A stretch of 64,000 bases of DNA from JARDZU01 sp963730285 (GCA_963730285.1 CAVSQY010000007.1:372001-436000); one strand, 5' to 3'. Positions 19,294-28,439 are shown, numbered from the stretch's first letter. The notes: a model not told the origin generated them from the sequence alone. A program made the numbers and translations.

Positions 19294-19950
19294 CTACTCG
19301 TCGGCCAATGCAACGGTTGCGGCATCGCCATAGGCATGTTTGAGCTGGTTGAGGACCTCCGGGGTGAAGAGGCCCCCGAAGAGCTCGAGCATCACCGGTG
19401 TCAATGAGGCAAGCCCATCCGCTGTGAGCAGATTCACTCCGAGATTCCTCTCCAGGTGCGCATGCATCACGGTCATCCCCAGTTGCATCGCCATCGCCAC
19501 CGCAGTCCTGGCCGCCAGATTGGGGGAGTCGACGATCATCCCTCTCTCGATTGCGATCTTCGTGATGTCGATGGCCTCGCTCAGCATCTCGTCGAACAGC
19601 TCATCAGCCGCCTCGTGCCCACGTGAGAGCGCCCAGCCGAAGTAACGGACGATCGGCTCTGCGACGCCGAATGCGGCGGCGGCGAAACCGGGCTCGAAAC
19701 GGTTCTCATCCGTCATGGCGGCCAATTTCGTTTCTCGATAGATCCTGACCACGTGATGGTCACAGGCTTCGCGCAGCCCATCCTTCGAGCCGAAGTAGTG
19801 GATCACCAACCCCGGTGACACGTCTGCATCGGCCGCGACGGCGCGAAGTGTGGTGGCCCCGAAGCCATCCTTTGGAAACCGGGTCAACGCGGAATCCCGG
19901 ATCCTTGCTTTCGCGGTCAGATCCTCCGGGTGGAAGGCCATTGAATGCAT
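19294..19950 (-). CDS. TetR-family transcriptional regulator
   Basis: 218 residues from ATG 19950. N-terminal helix-turn-helix: LTAKARIRDSALTRFPKDGFGATTLRAVAADADVSPG (residues ~7-43 region), followed by VIHYFGSKDGLREACDHH. The C-terminal ligand domain is unrecognised. The ATG at 19950 is preceded at 7 nt by TAGGAT, which favours it over the upstream start at 20013. Divergent from the ABC exporter at 20000; it probably represses itself and that exporter through the palindrome between them. Confidence 0.9.
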   Translation of the reverse strand: MHSMAFHPEDLTAKARIRDSALTRFPKDGFGATTLRAVAADADVSPGLVIHYFGSKDGLREACDHHVVRIYRETKLAAMTDENRFEPGFAAAAFGVAEPIVRYFGWALSRGHEAADELFDEMLSEAIDITKIAIERGMIVDSPNLAARTAVAMAMQLGMTVMHAHLERNLGVNLLTADGLASLTPVMLELFGGLFTPEVLNQLKHAYGDAATVALADE

Positions 19951-19957
19951 GCTCAAT

Positions 19958-19963
19958 ATCCTA
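19958..19963 (-). promoter_or_regulatory. -10 box TAGGAT, leaderless promoter of the TetR gene
   Basis: TAGGAT, 7 nt, then the ATG. It overlaps the operator-like palindrome 19961-19976, which would allow autorepression. Confidence 0.5.
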
Positions 19964-19976
19964 AACAGATGTTCAG
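19961..19976. promoter_or_regulatory. Candidate TetR operator
   Basis: CTAAACAGATGTTCAG has dyad symmetry at six of eight base pairs. It lies in the 49-bp divergent gap, touches the -10 box of the regulator gene and sits at the -35 position of the exporter promoter. Confidence 0.45.
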
Positions 19977-19986
19977 ACAATGGTGT

Positions 19987-19992
19987 TAAGCT
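19987..19992 (+). promoter_or_regulatory. -10 box TAAGCT, leaderless promoter of the ABC exporter
   Basis: TAAGCT, then CCGGGCC (7 nt), then the ATG at 20000. No Shine-Dalgarno sequence. Confidence 0.5.
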
Positions 19993-19999
19993 CCGGGCC

Positions 20000-20893
20000 A
20001 TGACCGCAACCATCTCGATCTCGGGTCTGGTGAAGAGGTTTGGGCAGGCGACGGCACTCGACGGTCTCGACCTTGAGGTCGTCGAGGGTGAAGTTCATGG
20101 CTTTCTCGGCCCCAATGGCGCGGGAAAGACCACCACCATCCGCGTCCTGCTCGGATTGCTCCGTCATGACGAGGGCTCCGTTTTTCTCATGGGAGGAGAC
20201 CCCTGGGTAGAGGCAACCGAGCTCCACAGGCGCCTCGCCTATGTGCCCGGTGATGTGATGTTGTGGCCAAATCTGACCGGTGGGGAGGTGATCGACCTGC
20301 TTGGCCGGCTACGAGGGGGTCTCGATGAGGGGCGGAGGGCGCGCCTGCTGGAACGTTTCGATCTCGATCCGACCAAGAAGGGCCGGACCTATTCGAAGGG
20401 GAACCGGCAGAAGGTCGCTCTAGTAGCCGCGTTGGCCTCGAACGTCGAGCTTCTCATCCTCGACGAGCCGACTGCAGGCCTTGATCCTTTGATGGAAGCC
20501 CAGTTCAGGGATGCCATCAACGAGGATCGTGGTGACGGAGGCACCGTCCTGTTGGCCAGTCACATCCTGGCGGAGGTGGAGGCGCTCTGCGACCGTGTGT
20601 CGATCGTTCGCAGGGGCCGGACGGTCGAGAGCGGGACGCTGGACCAGCTGAGACATCTGACCAGGACGACGATGGTTGCCGAGATCACAGGCGACGCCGA
20701 TTCGATGCGTCACGTCCCCGGGCTGCACAAGTTGCAGATTCTCGACCACCAAGTTGAGTTCGAGGTCGATTCCGACCGCATAGGGGAGGTGGTGAAGAGT
20801 CTCGCCCCTTTGGGAGTGAAAAGCCTGATAAGCCACCCTCCAACGCTGGAGGAGCTCTTCATCCGCCACTATAAGGATGGGGAGAATCGGTGA
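20000..20893 (+). CDS. ABC exporter ATP-binding protein
   Basis: 297 residues from ATG 20000. Walker A GPNGAGKTTT, Q-loop region YVPGDVMLWPNLTG, signature YSKGNRQKV (a variant of LSGGQ common in drug and polyketide exporter ATPases), Walker B LLILDEPTAGLD, and H-loop ASHILAE. Overlaps the permease gene downstream. Export of an unknown, probably toxic, compound under TetR control is inferred from context. Confidence 0.9.
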   Translation: MTATISISGLVKRFGQATALDGLDLEVVEGEVHGFLGPNGAGKTTTIRVLLGLLRHDEGSVFLMGGDPWVEATELHRRLAYVPGDVMLWPNLTGGEVIDLLGRLRGGLDEGRRARLLERFDLDPTKKGRTYSKGNRQKVALVAALASNVELLILDEPTAGLDPLMEAQFRDAINEDRGDGGTVLLASHILAEVEALCDRVSIVRRGRTVESGTLDQLRHLTRTTMVAEITGDADSMRHVPGLHKLQILDHQVEFEVDSDRIGEVVKSLAPLGVKSLISHPPTLEELFIRHYKDGENR

Positions 20894-22497
20894 TGCGGAC
20901 TCTCGTCGGGACTTGGGCCTTGACCAGGTTCATGGTGCGACGTGAAAGGATCCGCCTGTCGGTTTGGGTGCTGATCCTCGCTCTGGTCCCGGTAGGGACG
21001 GCCAGCGCGTTCCAGAGTCTGTACCCAACCGCCCAAACCCGTGCAGAATTGGCTGCCACCGTCGCTTCGACTCCGGCCCTCGTGGCGATGTTGGGCCCGC
21101 TCCACGACTCGAGCATCGGTGGCCTGACCGCCTGGCGAATAGGGGCCATTGGCTCGGTCCTGGTCGCGCTAATGGCCGTGCTGACCATGATCCGGCACAC
21201 CCGCGACGAGGAGGAGACGGGCCGACGGGAGCTGCTCGGCTCAACGGTCATTGGTCGTCATGCCCCTCTGGCTGGTGCATTCATCTTGACAAGTGGCGCC
21301 GGATTGCTCCTCGGCCTGATCCTGGCAATCGGTCTGGTCGGTCTTGGCCTCCCAACAGCGGGCTCACTTGCCTTTGGCCTTGGGTTCTCAGCGGTGGCGA
21401 TGGCCTTCGCCGGTGTAGGTGCCGTCGCCGCTCAGTTGACAGAAAGCGGCTCGGCAGCCCGAGGGGTGGCGGTAGGGGCAGTCGGTCTTGCCTTCATGCT
21501 GCGAGTCGCAGGAGATGCTGGTGAGTCGGCCGGTCTCTCGTGGATGTCCTCCCTGTCCCCGATCGGCTGGTTCAGCCGAGTCAAGGCATTTGCCGACGAG
21601 CGGTGGTGGGTATTTGCCCTCTGGCTCGGCCTCGCCGTCTTGTTGGGCGGTCTGGCGTTCTTGGTCGCGGCTCGTCGCGATGTTGGGGCCGGGGCATTCC
21701 CTCCTCGGGCCGGATCGGCTCGCGCCTCCCGCTCCCTGAGCAGCCCACTCGGCTTGGCGTGGCGGCTTCAACGCGGGTCACTGATTGGCTGGGGCCTCGG
21801 GCTCGCTGTCCTCGGCATCGTATATGGGGCGGCGGCCGACAGCGTCGGGGCCATGCTCGATCAGAACCCGCAATTGGCACGGATACTGGAACAACTGGGA
21901 GGCGAGCAGGGCCTGACCGATACGTTCTTTTCCGCGACGATCGGGATCATCGCCCTGATAGCGGCCGCCTATGCCATTCGATCGATCCTTCGGCTGAAGG
22001 TCGAAGAGGACGCCACCCGCGCCGAACCGGTTCTGGCCACCAGTGTCAGCAGGGTTGGTTGGGCGGGCAGTCATTTGATCTTTGGGGTGGCCGGCCCGGT
22101 GCTCATCCTCGCCCTGGCCGGATTCTTGGCGGGAGCGACCTACGGCGCGATCTCGGGAGACATCGCCGGCCAGGTGCCGCGGGTGCTTGCGGTTTCCCTG
22201 GTCCAATTGCCCGCCGTTTGGGTGATCGCTGGTGTCGGCATGGCGATCTATGGGTTGAAACCGAGCTGGGCTCCCTTGAGTTGGGCAGTGTTGGTGGCTT
22301 CGCTCCTGCTAGGCCAGCTCGGTCAGATCCTCGAGTTCCCGCAGTGGGCCATCGATCTGTCCCCTTTTAGCCATATCCCACAGACCCCTGCCGAGCAGCT
22401 GGAGATCCTCCCGATCGCGGTGCTATGCCTCATCGCGTTGGCGTTCCTCGCAGCGGGTCTGGTTGGGATCCGCAGTCGGGACATTCCCTCTGCCTGA
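20893..22497 (+). CDS. ABC exporter permease, polyketide-antibiotic exporter type
   Basis: 534 residues, with about twelve predicted membrane segments in two similar halves, each starting with a soluble stretch (WALTRFMVRRERIRLSVW; LAWRLQRGSLIGWGLG). This double-length permease form is typical of exporters annotated for polyketide antibiotics in actinobacteria. The ATG shares its A with the ATPase stop (TGATG); a GTG at 20890 is equally possible. GGGGAG lies 5-8 nt upstream. Confidence 0.85.
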   Translation: MRTLVGTWALTRFMVRRERIRLSVWVLILALVPVGTASAFQSLYPTAQTRAELAATVASTPALVAMLGPLHDSSIGGLTAWRIGAIGSVLVALMAVLTMIRHTRDEEETGRRELLGSTVIGRHAPLAGAFILTSGAGLLLGLILAIGLVGLGLPTAGSLAFGLGFSAVAMAFAGVGAVAAQLTESGSAARGVAVGAVGLAFMLRVAGDAGESAGLSWMSSLSPIGWFSRVKAFADERWWVFALWLGLAVLLGGLAFLVAARRDVGAGAFPPRAGSARASRSLSSPLGLAWRLQRGSLIGWGLGLAVLGIVYGAAADSVGAMLDQNPQLARILEQLGGEQGLTDTFFSATIGIIALIAAAYAIRSILRLKVEEDATRAEPVLATSVSRVGWAGSHLIFGVAGPVLILALAGFLAGATYGAISGDIAGQVPRVLAVSLVQLPAVWVIAGVGMAIYGLKPSWAPLSWAVLVASLLLGQLGQILEFPQWAIDLSPFSHIPQTPAEQLEILPIAVLCLIALAFLAAGLVGIRSRDIPSA

Positions 22498-22569
22498 ACG
22501 AGCCGAGAGCCTGGTTGCCGAGACGGACCGGTACCGTTGCGTCAGCCGGCACACAAATCTAGAGACCCC

Positions 22570-23904
22570 ATGTTCGACACCCTGACCCAACGAATGGGCG
22601 ACGTGTTCACTTCGCTGCGAGGGCGAGGTCGTCTTTCCGAGAGGGACATCGACCAAGCGCTTCGCGAGGTTCGTCTCGCCCTGCTCGAAGCCGACGTCAA
22701 TGTCTCTGTAGTCAAAGACTGGCTGGGACGGGTCAAGGAGCGGGCGATGGGCGAGGAAGTGTCCAAGTCCCTGACTCCCGGCCAACAGGTGATCAAGATC
22801 GTGCACGAAGAGCTGGTGAAGACACTCGGGGCCAAGACCGTTCCCCTGGTCAAGGCGGCTCCCCCGATGACCATCCTGATGGTTGGGCTCCAGGGCTCGG
22901 GCAAGACCACGACCGCCGCCAAGCTCGCACGGCTGCTCCAGGCCGAAGGCAAGCGCGTCATGCTGGTCGCTGCCGACCTGCAGCGCCCGGCGGCAATAGA
23001 CCAACTGGAGACGCTGGGCCAGCGGGTGGGAGTTCCAGTCTTTGCCGATCGGAAAGGCAAAGTCGTCCGTCTGGTCAGATCGGCCCTGAAGGAGGCGGTC
23101 AAGACGGACCGGGACGTCGTGATCGTGGACACGGCAGGGCGTCTCCAGATCGACACCAACCTGATGAATGAGCTCGGTGACGTGCGCAGGGCAGCGGAGC
23201 CCGACGAGATACTCCTTGTCGTAGACGCCATGACAGGTCAGGACGCAGTGAATGTCGCTGCCGGGTTCCAAGACCAGGTTGGCTTGACCGGCATCGTCCT
23301 CTCCAAGCTGGATGGCGACGCACGAGGGGGAGCCGCCATATCGGTGAGAGAGGTCACGGGTGCCCCCGTCAAATTCGCGGGCATGGGCGAGGGCCTTGGC
23401 GATCTCGAGGTGTTCCATCCGGACCGCATGGCATCGAGGATTCTGGGAATGGGCGACATCATGACCCTGATCGAGAAGGCTGAGGCGAACTTCGACGAAG
23501 CCGAGGCCGAGAAGACGGCTGTCAAGCTCCAAAAGGGTCAATTCACTCTGGAGGATTTTCTCACTCAGTTCCAAAGCGTGAAGCGGATGGGGCCTCTGAA
23601 GGACATCCTTGCTATGCTTCCTGGCTCCGGATCGCTCATGCGCGACGTCGAAATCGACGACCGCGACGTGCGAAGGGTCGAGGCGATCATTCAGTCCATG
23701 ACCCCCGAGGAGCGCCGGAACCCGAAAATCATCGGCGGAAGCCGAAAGCGCCGAATCGCGTCCGGCTCTGGCACCAGGCCCCAGGACGTGAACCGGTTGC
23801 TCAAGCAATTTGGCGAGACACAGAAGATGATGAAGACGCTGGCTGGAGGCAGAGGGGTCCCGTCCTTGGAGGGCCTGCTGTCGGCGCAGCGAACCAAGAG
23901 GTGA
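22570..23904 (+). CDS. ffh: Signal recognition particle GTPase Ffh
   Basis: 444 residues. N domain, then G domain with GLQGSGKTTTAAKLA, DTAGRLQID, and SKLDGDARGG, then a Met-rich M domain (residues ~300-444: GMGDIMTLIEKAE, SMTPEERRNP, GSGTRPQDVNRLLKQF) that binds SRP RNA and signal peptides. Start chosen at MFDTLTQRMGDVF, the usual Ffh N-terminus. First gene of the ffh-rpsP-khpA-rimM run. Confidence 0.96.
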   Translation: MFDTLTQRMGDVFTSLRGRGRLSERDIDQALREVRLALLEADVNVSVVKDWLGRVKERAMGEEVSKSLTPGQQVIKIVHEELVKTLGAKTVPLVKAAPPMTILMVGLQGSGKTTTAAKLARLLQAEGKRVMLVAADLQRPAAIDQLETLGQRVGVPVFADRKGKVVRLVRSALKEAVKTDRDVVIVDTAGRLQIDTNLMNELGDVRRAAEPDEILLVVDAMTGQDAVNVAAGFQDQVGLTGIVLSKLDGDARGGAAISVREVTGAPVKFAGMGEGLGDLEVFHPDRMASRILGMGDIMTLIEKAEANFDEAEAEKTAVKLQKGQFTLEDFLTQFQSVKRMGPLKDILAMLPGSGSLMRDVEIDDRDVRRVEAIIQSMTPEERRNPKIIGGSRKRRIASGSGTRPQDVNRLLKQFGETQKMMKTLAGGRGVPSLEGLLSAQRTKR

Positions 23905-23908
23905 ATGA

Positions 23909-24361
23909 ATGGCTGTGAAGATGAGATTGATGCGGATGGGCAAGAAGAAGTCGCCCTCCTACCGCGTCGTGGTCGTCGATGGGAGGGCCCCTCGCGACGG
24001 CCGCTACATCGAGCAAATCGGCCGGTACGACCCGAAGCAAGACCCGTCGCTGGTTGAGATCGACAACGATCGCGCCACTGATTGGCTGCAAAAGGGCGCA
24101 CAGCCAACCGACGCCGTAGAGAAGCTGCTCAACATCTCAGGTGCTCTCGACACAATGAAAGTGCGAACTGGTCAGATCCACGTAGTCGGGACGAGGCCGG
24201 CCGAGGAGAAACCCGCCGGCGCTGAGACCGTGACCGAGGAAGCAGCGGTGGTTGAGACGGTCGCCGAGGAAGCCGCCCCTGAAGAGGTGGTGGCGGAGGC
24301 AATGTCCGAAGAGCCGGTGGCCGATGAGCCGGTAGCCGCTGAGTCGTCTGAGGAGGAATGA
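23909..24361 (+). CDS. rpsP: 30S ribosomal protein S16 with acidic C-terminal tail
   Basis: 150 residues. The S16 core occupies ~1-85 (AVKMRLMRMGKKKSPSYRVV, RYIEQIGRYDP). Residues ~95-150 are a tail of Glu, Ala and Val in repeats like VAEEAAPEEVVAE, absent from the ~80-residue S16 of most bacteria, though extended forms are known in actinobacteria. Four nucleotides after ffh; the stop overlaps khpA. Confidence 0.95.
   Translation: MAVKMRLMRMGKKKSPSYRVVVVDGRAPRDGRYIEQIGRYDPKQDPSLVEIDNDRATDWLQKGAQPTDAVEKLLNISGALDTMKVRTGQIHVVGTRPAEEKPAGAETVTEEAAVVETVAEEAAPEEVVAEAMSEEPVADEPVAAESSEEE
24351..24356 (+). promoter_or_regulatory. Shine-Dalgarno AGGAGG that favours the khpA TTG start
   Basis: AGGAGG inside the rpsP tail is 1 nt from the ATG at 24358, too close, but 7 nt from the in-frame TTG at 24364. 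Confidence 0.6.
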
Positions 24362-24615
24362 CATTGGCCAAAGGTGAGATCGTCGAGCGCGTCGTCAACT
24401 ACATCGTCAAGAGCATCGTCGAGGAGCCGGATGAAGTTTCGGTGACGATGGTCGAGCAAGGACCAGACGAGGTGGTAGCCGAGGTGCGCACCGCGAAGGG
24501 AGACATGGGCCGGGTCATCGGTCGTCGCGGGAGGGTCGCCAAGGCGATCAGGGCAGCCGCGGGTGCGGCCGGAGAAGAAGAGGGCATTTCCGCTGGCGTC
24601 GAATTCCTCGACTGA
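24358..24615 (+). CDS. khpA: KH-domain RNA-binding protein KhpA
   Basis: 85 residues from the ATG, 83 from the TTG at 24364, which has the better-placed Shine-Dalgarno sequence. A single KH domain with the GxxG loop in VIGRRGRVAKAIR. KhpA binds RNA, often with KhpB, and affects cell division and envelope genes. Between rpsP and rimM, its standard place in Gram-positives. Confidence 0.92.
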   Translation: MTLAKGEIVERVVNYIVKSIVEEPDEVSVTMVEQGPDEVVAEVRTAKGDMGRVIGRRGRVAKAIRAAAGAAGEEEGISAGVEFLD

Positions 24616-25105
24616 CCCGGATCTGTTCACGGTCGCCCGTCTCGGGCGGCCTCACGGTCTCGACGGCTTCCTCGGTCTCTATGTCGACGAGCAGAATTTG
24701 ACGCACTTCCAACCAGGGTCGACTGTTCGTGTCGCGGACGACGAGCTGACGGTCAGGGAGATCCGGCGAGCCGATCGTGGTTTCCAAGTTGCCTTCGACG
24801 AGGTGACCGACCGGGCCGCGGCCGAGCACTTTCGAGGTCTGGACGTGATGGTCTCCGAACACCGTCGACTAGACGAAGATGAGTATTGGCCCGATGACCT
24901 CATCGGCCTTCCAGTCTTCGACGCGGAGGGCCACGCGGTCGGCGAGGTGACCGAGGTGCTCTTCGGGGCGGCCCAAGATCGTCTCGTCATCACCAGGGCG
25001 GATCACAGTTTCGAGGTGCCGTTCGTGGATGAGCTGGTGCCGCTCGTCGATGTCGAGGTCGGCAGGATCCAGCTGGCAGAGATTCCTGGGCTCATCGAAC
25101 CCTGA
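24563..25105 (+). CDS. rimM: Ribosome maturation factor RimM
   Basis: 180 residues from GTG 24563. N-terminal RimM domain ARLGRPHGLDGFLGLYV, linker DEYWPDDLIGLPVFD, and C-terminal PRC-barrel ending VPFVDELVPLVD...IPGLIEP. Needed for 16S processing near S19/S13. From the GTG, the gene overlaps khpA by 53 nt; an in-frame CTG at 24623 would remove the overlap and give the usual short N-terminus, so the start is uncertain. Confidence 0.92.
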   Translation: MRPEKKRAFPLASNSSTDPDLFTVARLGRPHGLDGFLGLYVDEQNLTHFQPGSTVRVADDELTVREIRRADRGFQVAFDEVTDRAAAEHFRGLDVMVSEHRRLDEDEYWPDDLIGLPVFDAEGHAVGEVTEVLFGAAQDRLVITRADHSFEVPFVDELVPLVDVEVGRIQLAEIPGLIEP

Positions 25106-25949
25106 CTGCAATGGTCACGCCGTCGAGTCGCCCGTCTTCGGGGCTCCGCTCTCCGACGAAGAGTTCAACCTGGCCGGGGGGCAGCTCGACTGTGGCGACG
25201 AATTGGCCCCAGGTAGTCGTCCAGTCCGCCGCCGTTGCCGAAGTCTCGGCGACGATCTGATCCCCCAAAGTGCCGATAATCGTCACATTGGCCTCGAAGG
25301 TGCGCGCATAGCCTTCGACCATGATCGTCGGTGAGTGCTCCGACCCATCGCTGGGCTTGGTCACCACCGTGCGTGCGGAGACGGCGGCGGAGCCCTCGAA
25401 CGGCTCGGTGCCGGCTTGGAGCTCGAGCGTCAGCCGGGCGGGAGAATTCGAAACCACCGCTCGAACCTGTGACGGCCGGGCGAGATGGAAGTCGATGAAG
25501 AGCCCGCCATTGATGGCACGAACGACGTAGAGACGATCGACGAGCCCTGTCTCCACCAGTTGGTCGGTCACCACCGTGCTCTCGACATCGGCCCACACCC
25601 TCAAGATCTGCCGCGACTCGAGGAAGTCGACCGTGACCGACGGGGGAGTGGTGGCGGGGGCGCCCTCTGCGGTCTCGAATTCGATGCCGAAGCGATCACA
25701 CCCGTCGTCTTGCTGCTGCCAGGTGATCAGACCGAGGCTGGTCGTGTCCGATGCCGGCTGGTCGACTCTGGTCACCCGATCGTGGTCCGTGAAATCCCCA
25801 CCGACCTCACAACTTGGCGTAGCAGCAATGGTCGTAACGGTTGCGCTGGTGCCGGTCCTGGCGGGAACCGTGCTTCCGGGATCGGTGCTTCGGGAGATGC
25901 CACAGGACGCCAACAGAAGAGCCGACGCCACCAACAAGCCAATGCGCAT
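25092..25949 (-). CDS. Lipoprotein with AMIN-like and Gmad2 domains
   Basis: 285 residues from ATG 25949. Lipobox LLASC with Cys16. A low-complexity Thr/Ala stretch follows, then an AMIN-like beta domain (~80-185: FGIEFETAEG, VDFLESRQILRVWADV, GGLFIDFHLARPSQV) and a C-terminal Gmad2 immunoglobulin-like domain (~195-285: VTKPSDGSEHSPTIMVEGYA, WGQFVATVELPPG). Such proteins sit on the outer membrane face and may bind cell wall; function unknown. Convergent with rimM, overlapping its last 14 nt. Confidence 0.8.
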   Translation of the reverse strand: MRIGLLVASALLLASCGISRSTDPGSTVPARTGTSATVTTIAATPSCEVGGDFTDHDRVTRVDQPASDTTSLGLITWQQQDDGCDRFGIEFETAEGAPATTPPSVTVDFLESRQILRVWADVESTVVTDQLVETGLVDRLYVVRAINGGLFIDFHLARPSQVRAVVSNSPARLTLELQAGTEPFEGSAAVSARTVVTKPSDGSEHSPTIMVEGYARTFEANVTIIGTLGDQIVAETSATAADWTTTWGQFVATVELPPGQVELFVGERSPEDGRLDGVTIAVRVR

Positions 25950-25955
25950 CGGTGA

Positions 25956-25961
25956 AGGGTA
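25956..25961 (-). promoter_or_regulatory. -10 box TACCCT, leaderless promoter of the AMIN/Gmad2 lipoprotein
   Basis: TACCCT, 6 nt (TCACCG), then the ATG; this also fixes the start over the longer frame to 26024. Confidence 0.55.
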
Positions 25962-26015
25962 CGAGAACCTGTAGATTTGAGTGCGGCACCAAAGTTTGCA
26001 GCCCGGAGAGACCTC

Positions 26016-27179
26016 ATGGCACACGCCGTCATCACAGCCACCGCTAGATCACCGATCGGTAGGGCCTACAAGGGCTCGCTGGTGGACGTCCGCGCCGATG
26101 ATCTGGCAGCATTTGCCATCAATGCGGTGATGGCCAAGGCTCCGCAGGTCAGTCGCGACTCGGTCGTAGATGTCATGGTCGGTTGTGGCCTGACCCATCA
26201 TGAGCAGGGCTACAACCTCGCACGCCCGGCGGCGCTCCTGGCCGGAATGCCCGAGAGCGTCCCGGCGACGACTGTGAACAGATTCTGCGCGTCGTCGTTG
26301 CAGACCATCAGGATGGCCTTCCACGCCATAGAGGCCGGGGAGGGTGACACCTATGTTGCCGCAGGGTCTGAGTCGGTGTCACGCACGTATGGCAAGGCGT
26401 TGGACAGCGATGACTTGAACCCGCGGTTCACCGAGCCTGGCCGCGACGACTTCATCGACAACGTCTATATCCCCATGGGGAACACCGCCGAGAATGTCGC
26501 GAGGAAATACGGTATCTCGCGGCAGCGGATGGACGAATTTGCCAAGCGATCTCAGGATCTGGCCGTCGAGTCGCAGAAGAACGGTTTCTTCGACCGGGAA
26601 ATCACTCCCATAGAGATTCCGGACGGCCGAGTCATCTCGACTGACGACGGTCCCCGCCCAAACACCAGCATGGAGAAGTTGGCTGGGTTACCGCCGGTCT
26701 TTGCTCCAAACGGCGTGATCACGGCCGGCAACTCGTGCCCTCTCAACGACGGGTCGGCAGCGGTCCTGATCATGTCGGAGACGAGAGCACGGGAATTGCA
26801 GCTCGAGCCCCTTGCCCGAATCGTCGCATCTTCGGTGGTCGGGCTAGAACCAGAGCTGATGGGCATGGGGCCGGTCGGAGCGATTCGAGCTGTCCTGAAG
26901 ACGGCCGGTATGGGTCTCGAAGATATCGAGGTGATGGAGATCAACGAGGCGTTTGCCGCCCAGGTCCTCGCGGTTGTGGATCAGCTGGACATCGACATGG
27001 GGAAGTTGAACCCTCATGGAGGTGCAATCGCCCTCGGCCACCCTTTCGGGATGACCGGGGCGAGGATCATGGGGACACTCCTCAACGACCTTCGCACACT
27101 CGACAAGACGATCGGGCTCGAGACCATGTGCGTGGGGGGTGGCCAGGGAATGGCGATGATCGTCGAGCGTCTCAGATGA
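26016..27179 (+). CDS. Acetyl-CoA acetyltransferase (thiolase)
   Basis: 387 residues from the ATG with GGAGAG 5 nt upstream. Thiolase catalytic residues: Cys91 in VNRFCASSLQT, His in GGAIALGHPFGMTGAR, and the second Cys in ETMCVGGGQG. Either fatty-acid beta-oxidation or acetoacetyl-CoA synthesis is possible; the sequence alone does not decide. It stands between the lipoprotein and the MFS gene, inside the usual rimM-trmD interval. Confidence 0.92.
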   Translation: MAHAVITATARSPIGRAYKGSLVDVRADDLAAFAINAVMAKAPQVSRDSVVDVMVGCGLTHHEQGYNLARPAALLAGMPESVPATTVNRFCASSLQTIRMAFHAIEAGEGDTYVAAGSESVSRTYGKALDSDDLNPRFTEPGRDDFIDNVYIPMGNTAENVARKYGISRQRMDEFAKRSQDLAVESQKNGFFDREITPIEIPDGRVISTDDGPRPNTSMEKLAGLPPVFAPNGVITAGNSCPLNDGSAAVLIMSETRARELQLEPLARIVASSVVGLEPELMGMGPVGAIRAVLKTAGMGLEDIEVMEINEAFAAQVLAVVDQLDIDMGKLNPHGGAIALGHPFGMTGARIMGTLLNDLRTLDKTIGLETMCVGGGQGMAMIVERLR

Positions 27180-27239
27180 GCGTCTTCCCTGGCCGTTGAG
27201 AGGTGGGCAAAGCCTCCATATCTCAGGTTGACCTGTTTC

Positions 27240-28439
27240 TCATCGGGTTCGGGAGGCCGCCAGGAATCGCCGACGGGCGTATCTCATCAACACGGCCCCC
27301 ATCGCCGCCGCTACCGCGGCACCCGCCCAGGCAGCCCCGAACGACATCGACTGGGCCGCCAGCCCGAAGAGGATCGGCCCCAGGGCGTTGCCGACTCCCA
27401 GACCCGCCGTTCCCAGACCGGCGACAGCACCCGGAGTGGTAGGGCTGGCTTTGATCAGGGTCAGGAAATAGATGCCGGTCCAACCCCACGCGCCAGCGAA
27501 GGCGCCCACGGTGCCGACAATCAGGAGAAGGGAGGATCCGGTGGCCCCAAGAGCGATGGTCGCTGCTCCAGCGGCCAGCATCCATGAGATCACCCCGAGT
27601 TGTTCCCGATCGGTCCTGTCGGCTGCGAGACCGGTCACGATTCGGGTAACGATCCCGGCGACACTGCCCACTGCCAGCAGGAGCCCGGCGGCCGCCGGCC
27701 CTGTCCCCATTGCGACGGCGCTTTCGGTGAGGAAGACACCCACCCCACTGGCGGCGAGGGTCCCCAACCCGGCGGCCGTGGCCGCGAGCAGCACTGCGGG
27801 GCGCATGGCTCGGTCGATTCTTCGATCGCTCGGGCCGGCGGGCCTGGTCTCATGGGCGACCAGCTGCACTCGCGGGAGCGCAAATGCGATGACCACCAGG
27901 GGAAGCGCACCTATCGCAAATGCCCATCGCCACCCCACGGTCAGGGCTATGGCCGGCACGGCGAGCCCCGCGGCAAGGGTCGCCGCGGGGATGGAGGCCT
28001 CCTTGAGGCCAAAGGCAAAACCCTGGCGATCCGCTGGTATCGATCGCCGGATCAGTATCGCCAGGCCAGGATCGAAGACTGCCATCGCCAAACCTGCCAG
28101 GGCCATGAACGCCACGAGTGGAGCCCAACCGGTCGCCAAAACAGAGATACCGGCCATGGCGATAGTGCTGGCGACGGAGCCGATTGCCACCGAGACCCTG
28201 GGCCCTATGTGATCGGCGAGACGACCACCGAGCGGCGCCGTGATCGCACCGAGGGCAAACGCCGTGGTGACCGCGGCACCGAGAGCGGCTTCGCTGAAGC
28301 CCAATTCGGCCCTGATCTGGACTGCCAGGCCGCCGACCATGAAGATGGGTAGGGCCGCCAGGACCAACCCGCTGGACACGACAATCAGGCCAGGGATGGC
28401 GCTCACGGGGATGTCATGGTGGTCGGGTGGTTGGCTCAT
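27240..28439 (-). CDS. Major facilitator superfamily transporter
   Basis: 399 residues with about twelve membrane helices. The loop between helices 2 and 3 reads GGRLADHIGPRVSVAIGS, the MFS motif A, and a similar element GLAADRTDREQLG lies in the second half. Substrate unknown. Divergent from trmD, with no clear promoter motif upstream. Confidence 0.88.
   Translation of the reverse strand: MSQPPDHHDIPVSAIPGLIVVSSGLVLAALPIFMVGGLAVQIRAELGFSEAALGAAVTTAFALGAITAPLGGRLADHIGPRVSVAIGSVASTIAMAGISVLATGWAPLVAFMALAGLAMAVFDPGLAILIRRSIPADRQGFAFGLKEASIPAATLAAGLAVPAIALTVGWRWAFAIGALPLVVIAFALPRVQLVAHETRPAGPSDRRIDRAMRPAVLLAATAAGLGTLAASGVGVFLTESAVAMGTGPAAAGLLLAVGSVAGIVTRIVTGLAADRTDREQLGVISWMLAAGAATIALGATGSSLLLIVGTVGAFAGAWGWTGIYFLTLIKASPTTPGAVAGLGTAGLGVGNALGPILFGLAAQSMSFGAAWAGAAVAAAMGAVLMRYARRRFLAASRTR

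Noticed and set aside
22423..23943. 506-codon minus-strand ORF opposite ffh
   Set aside because: Antisense to the whole of ffh, His/Leu/Arg-rich composition typical of shadows, no motif, no start signal.
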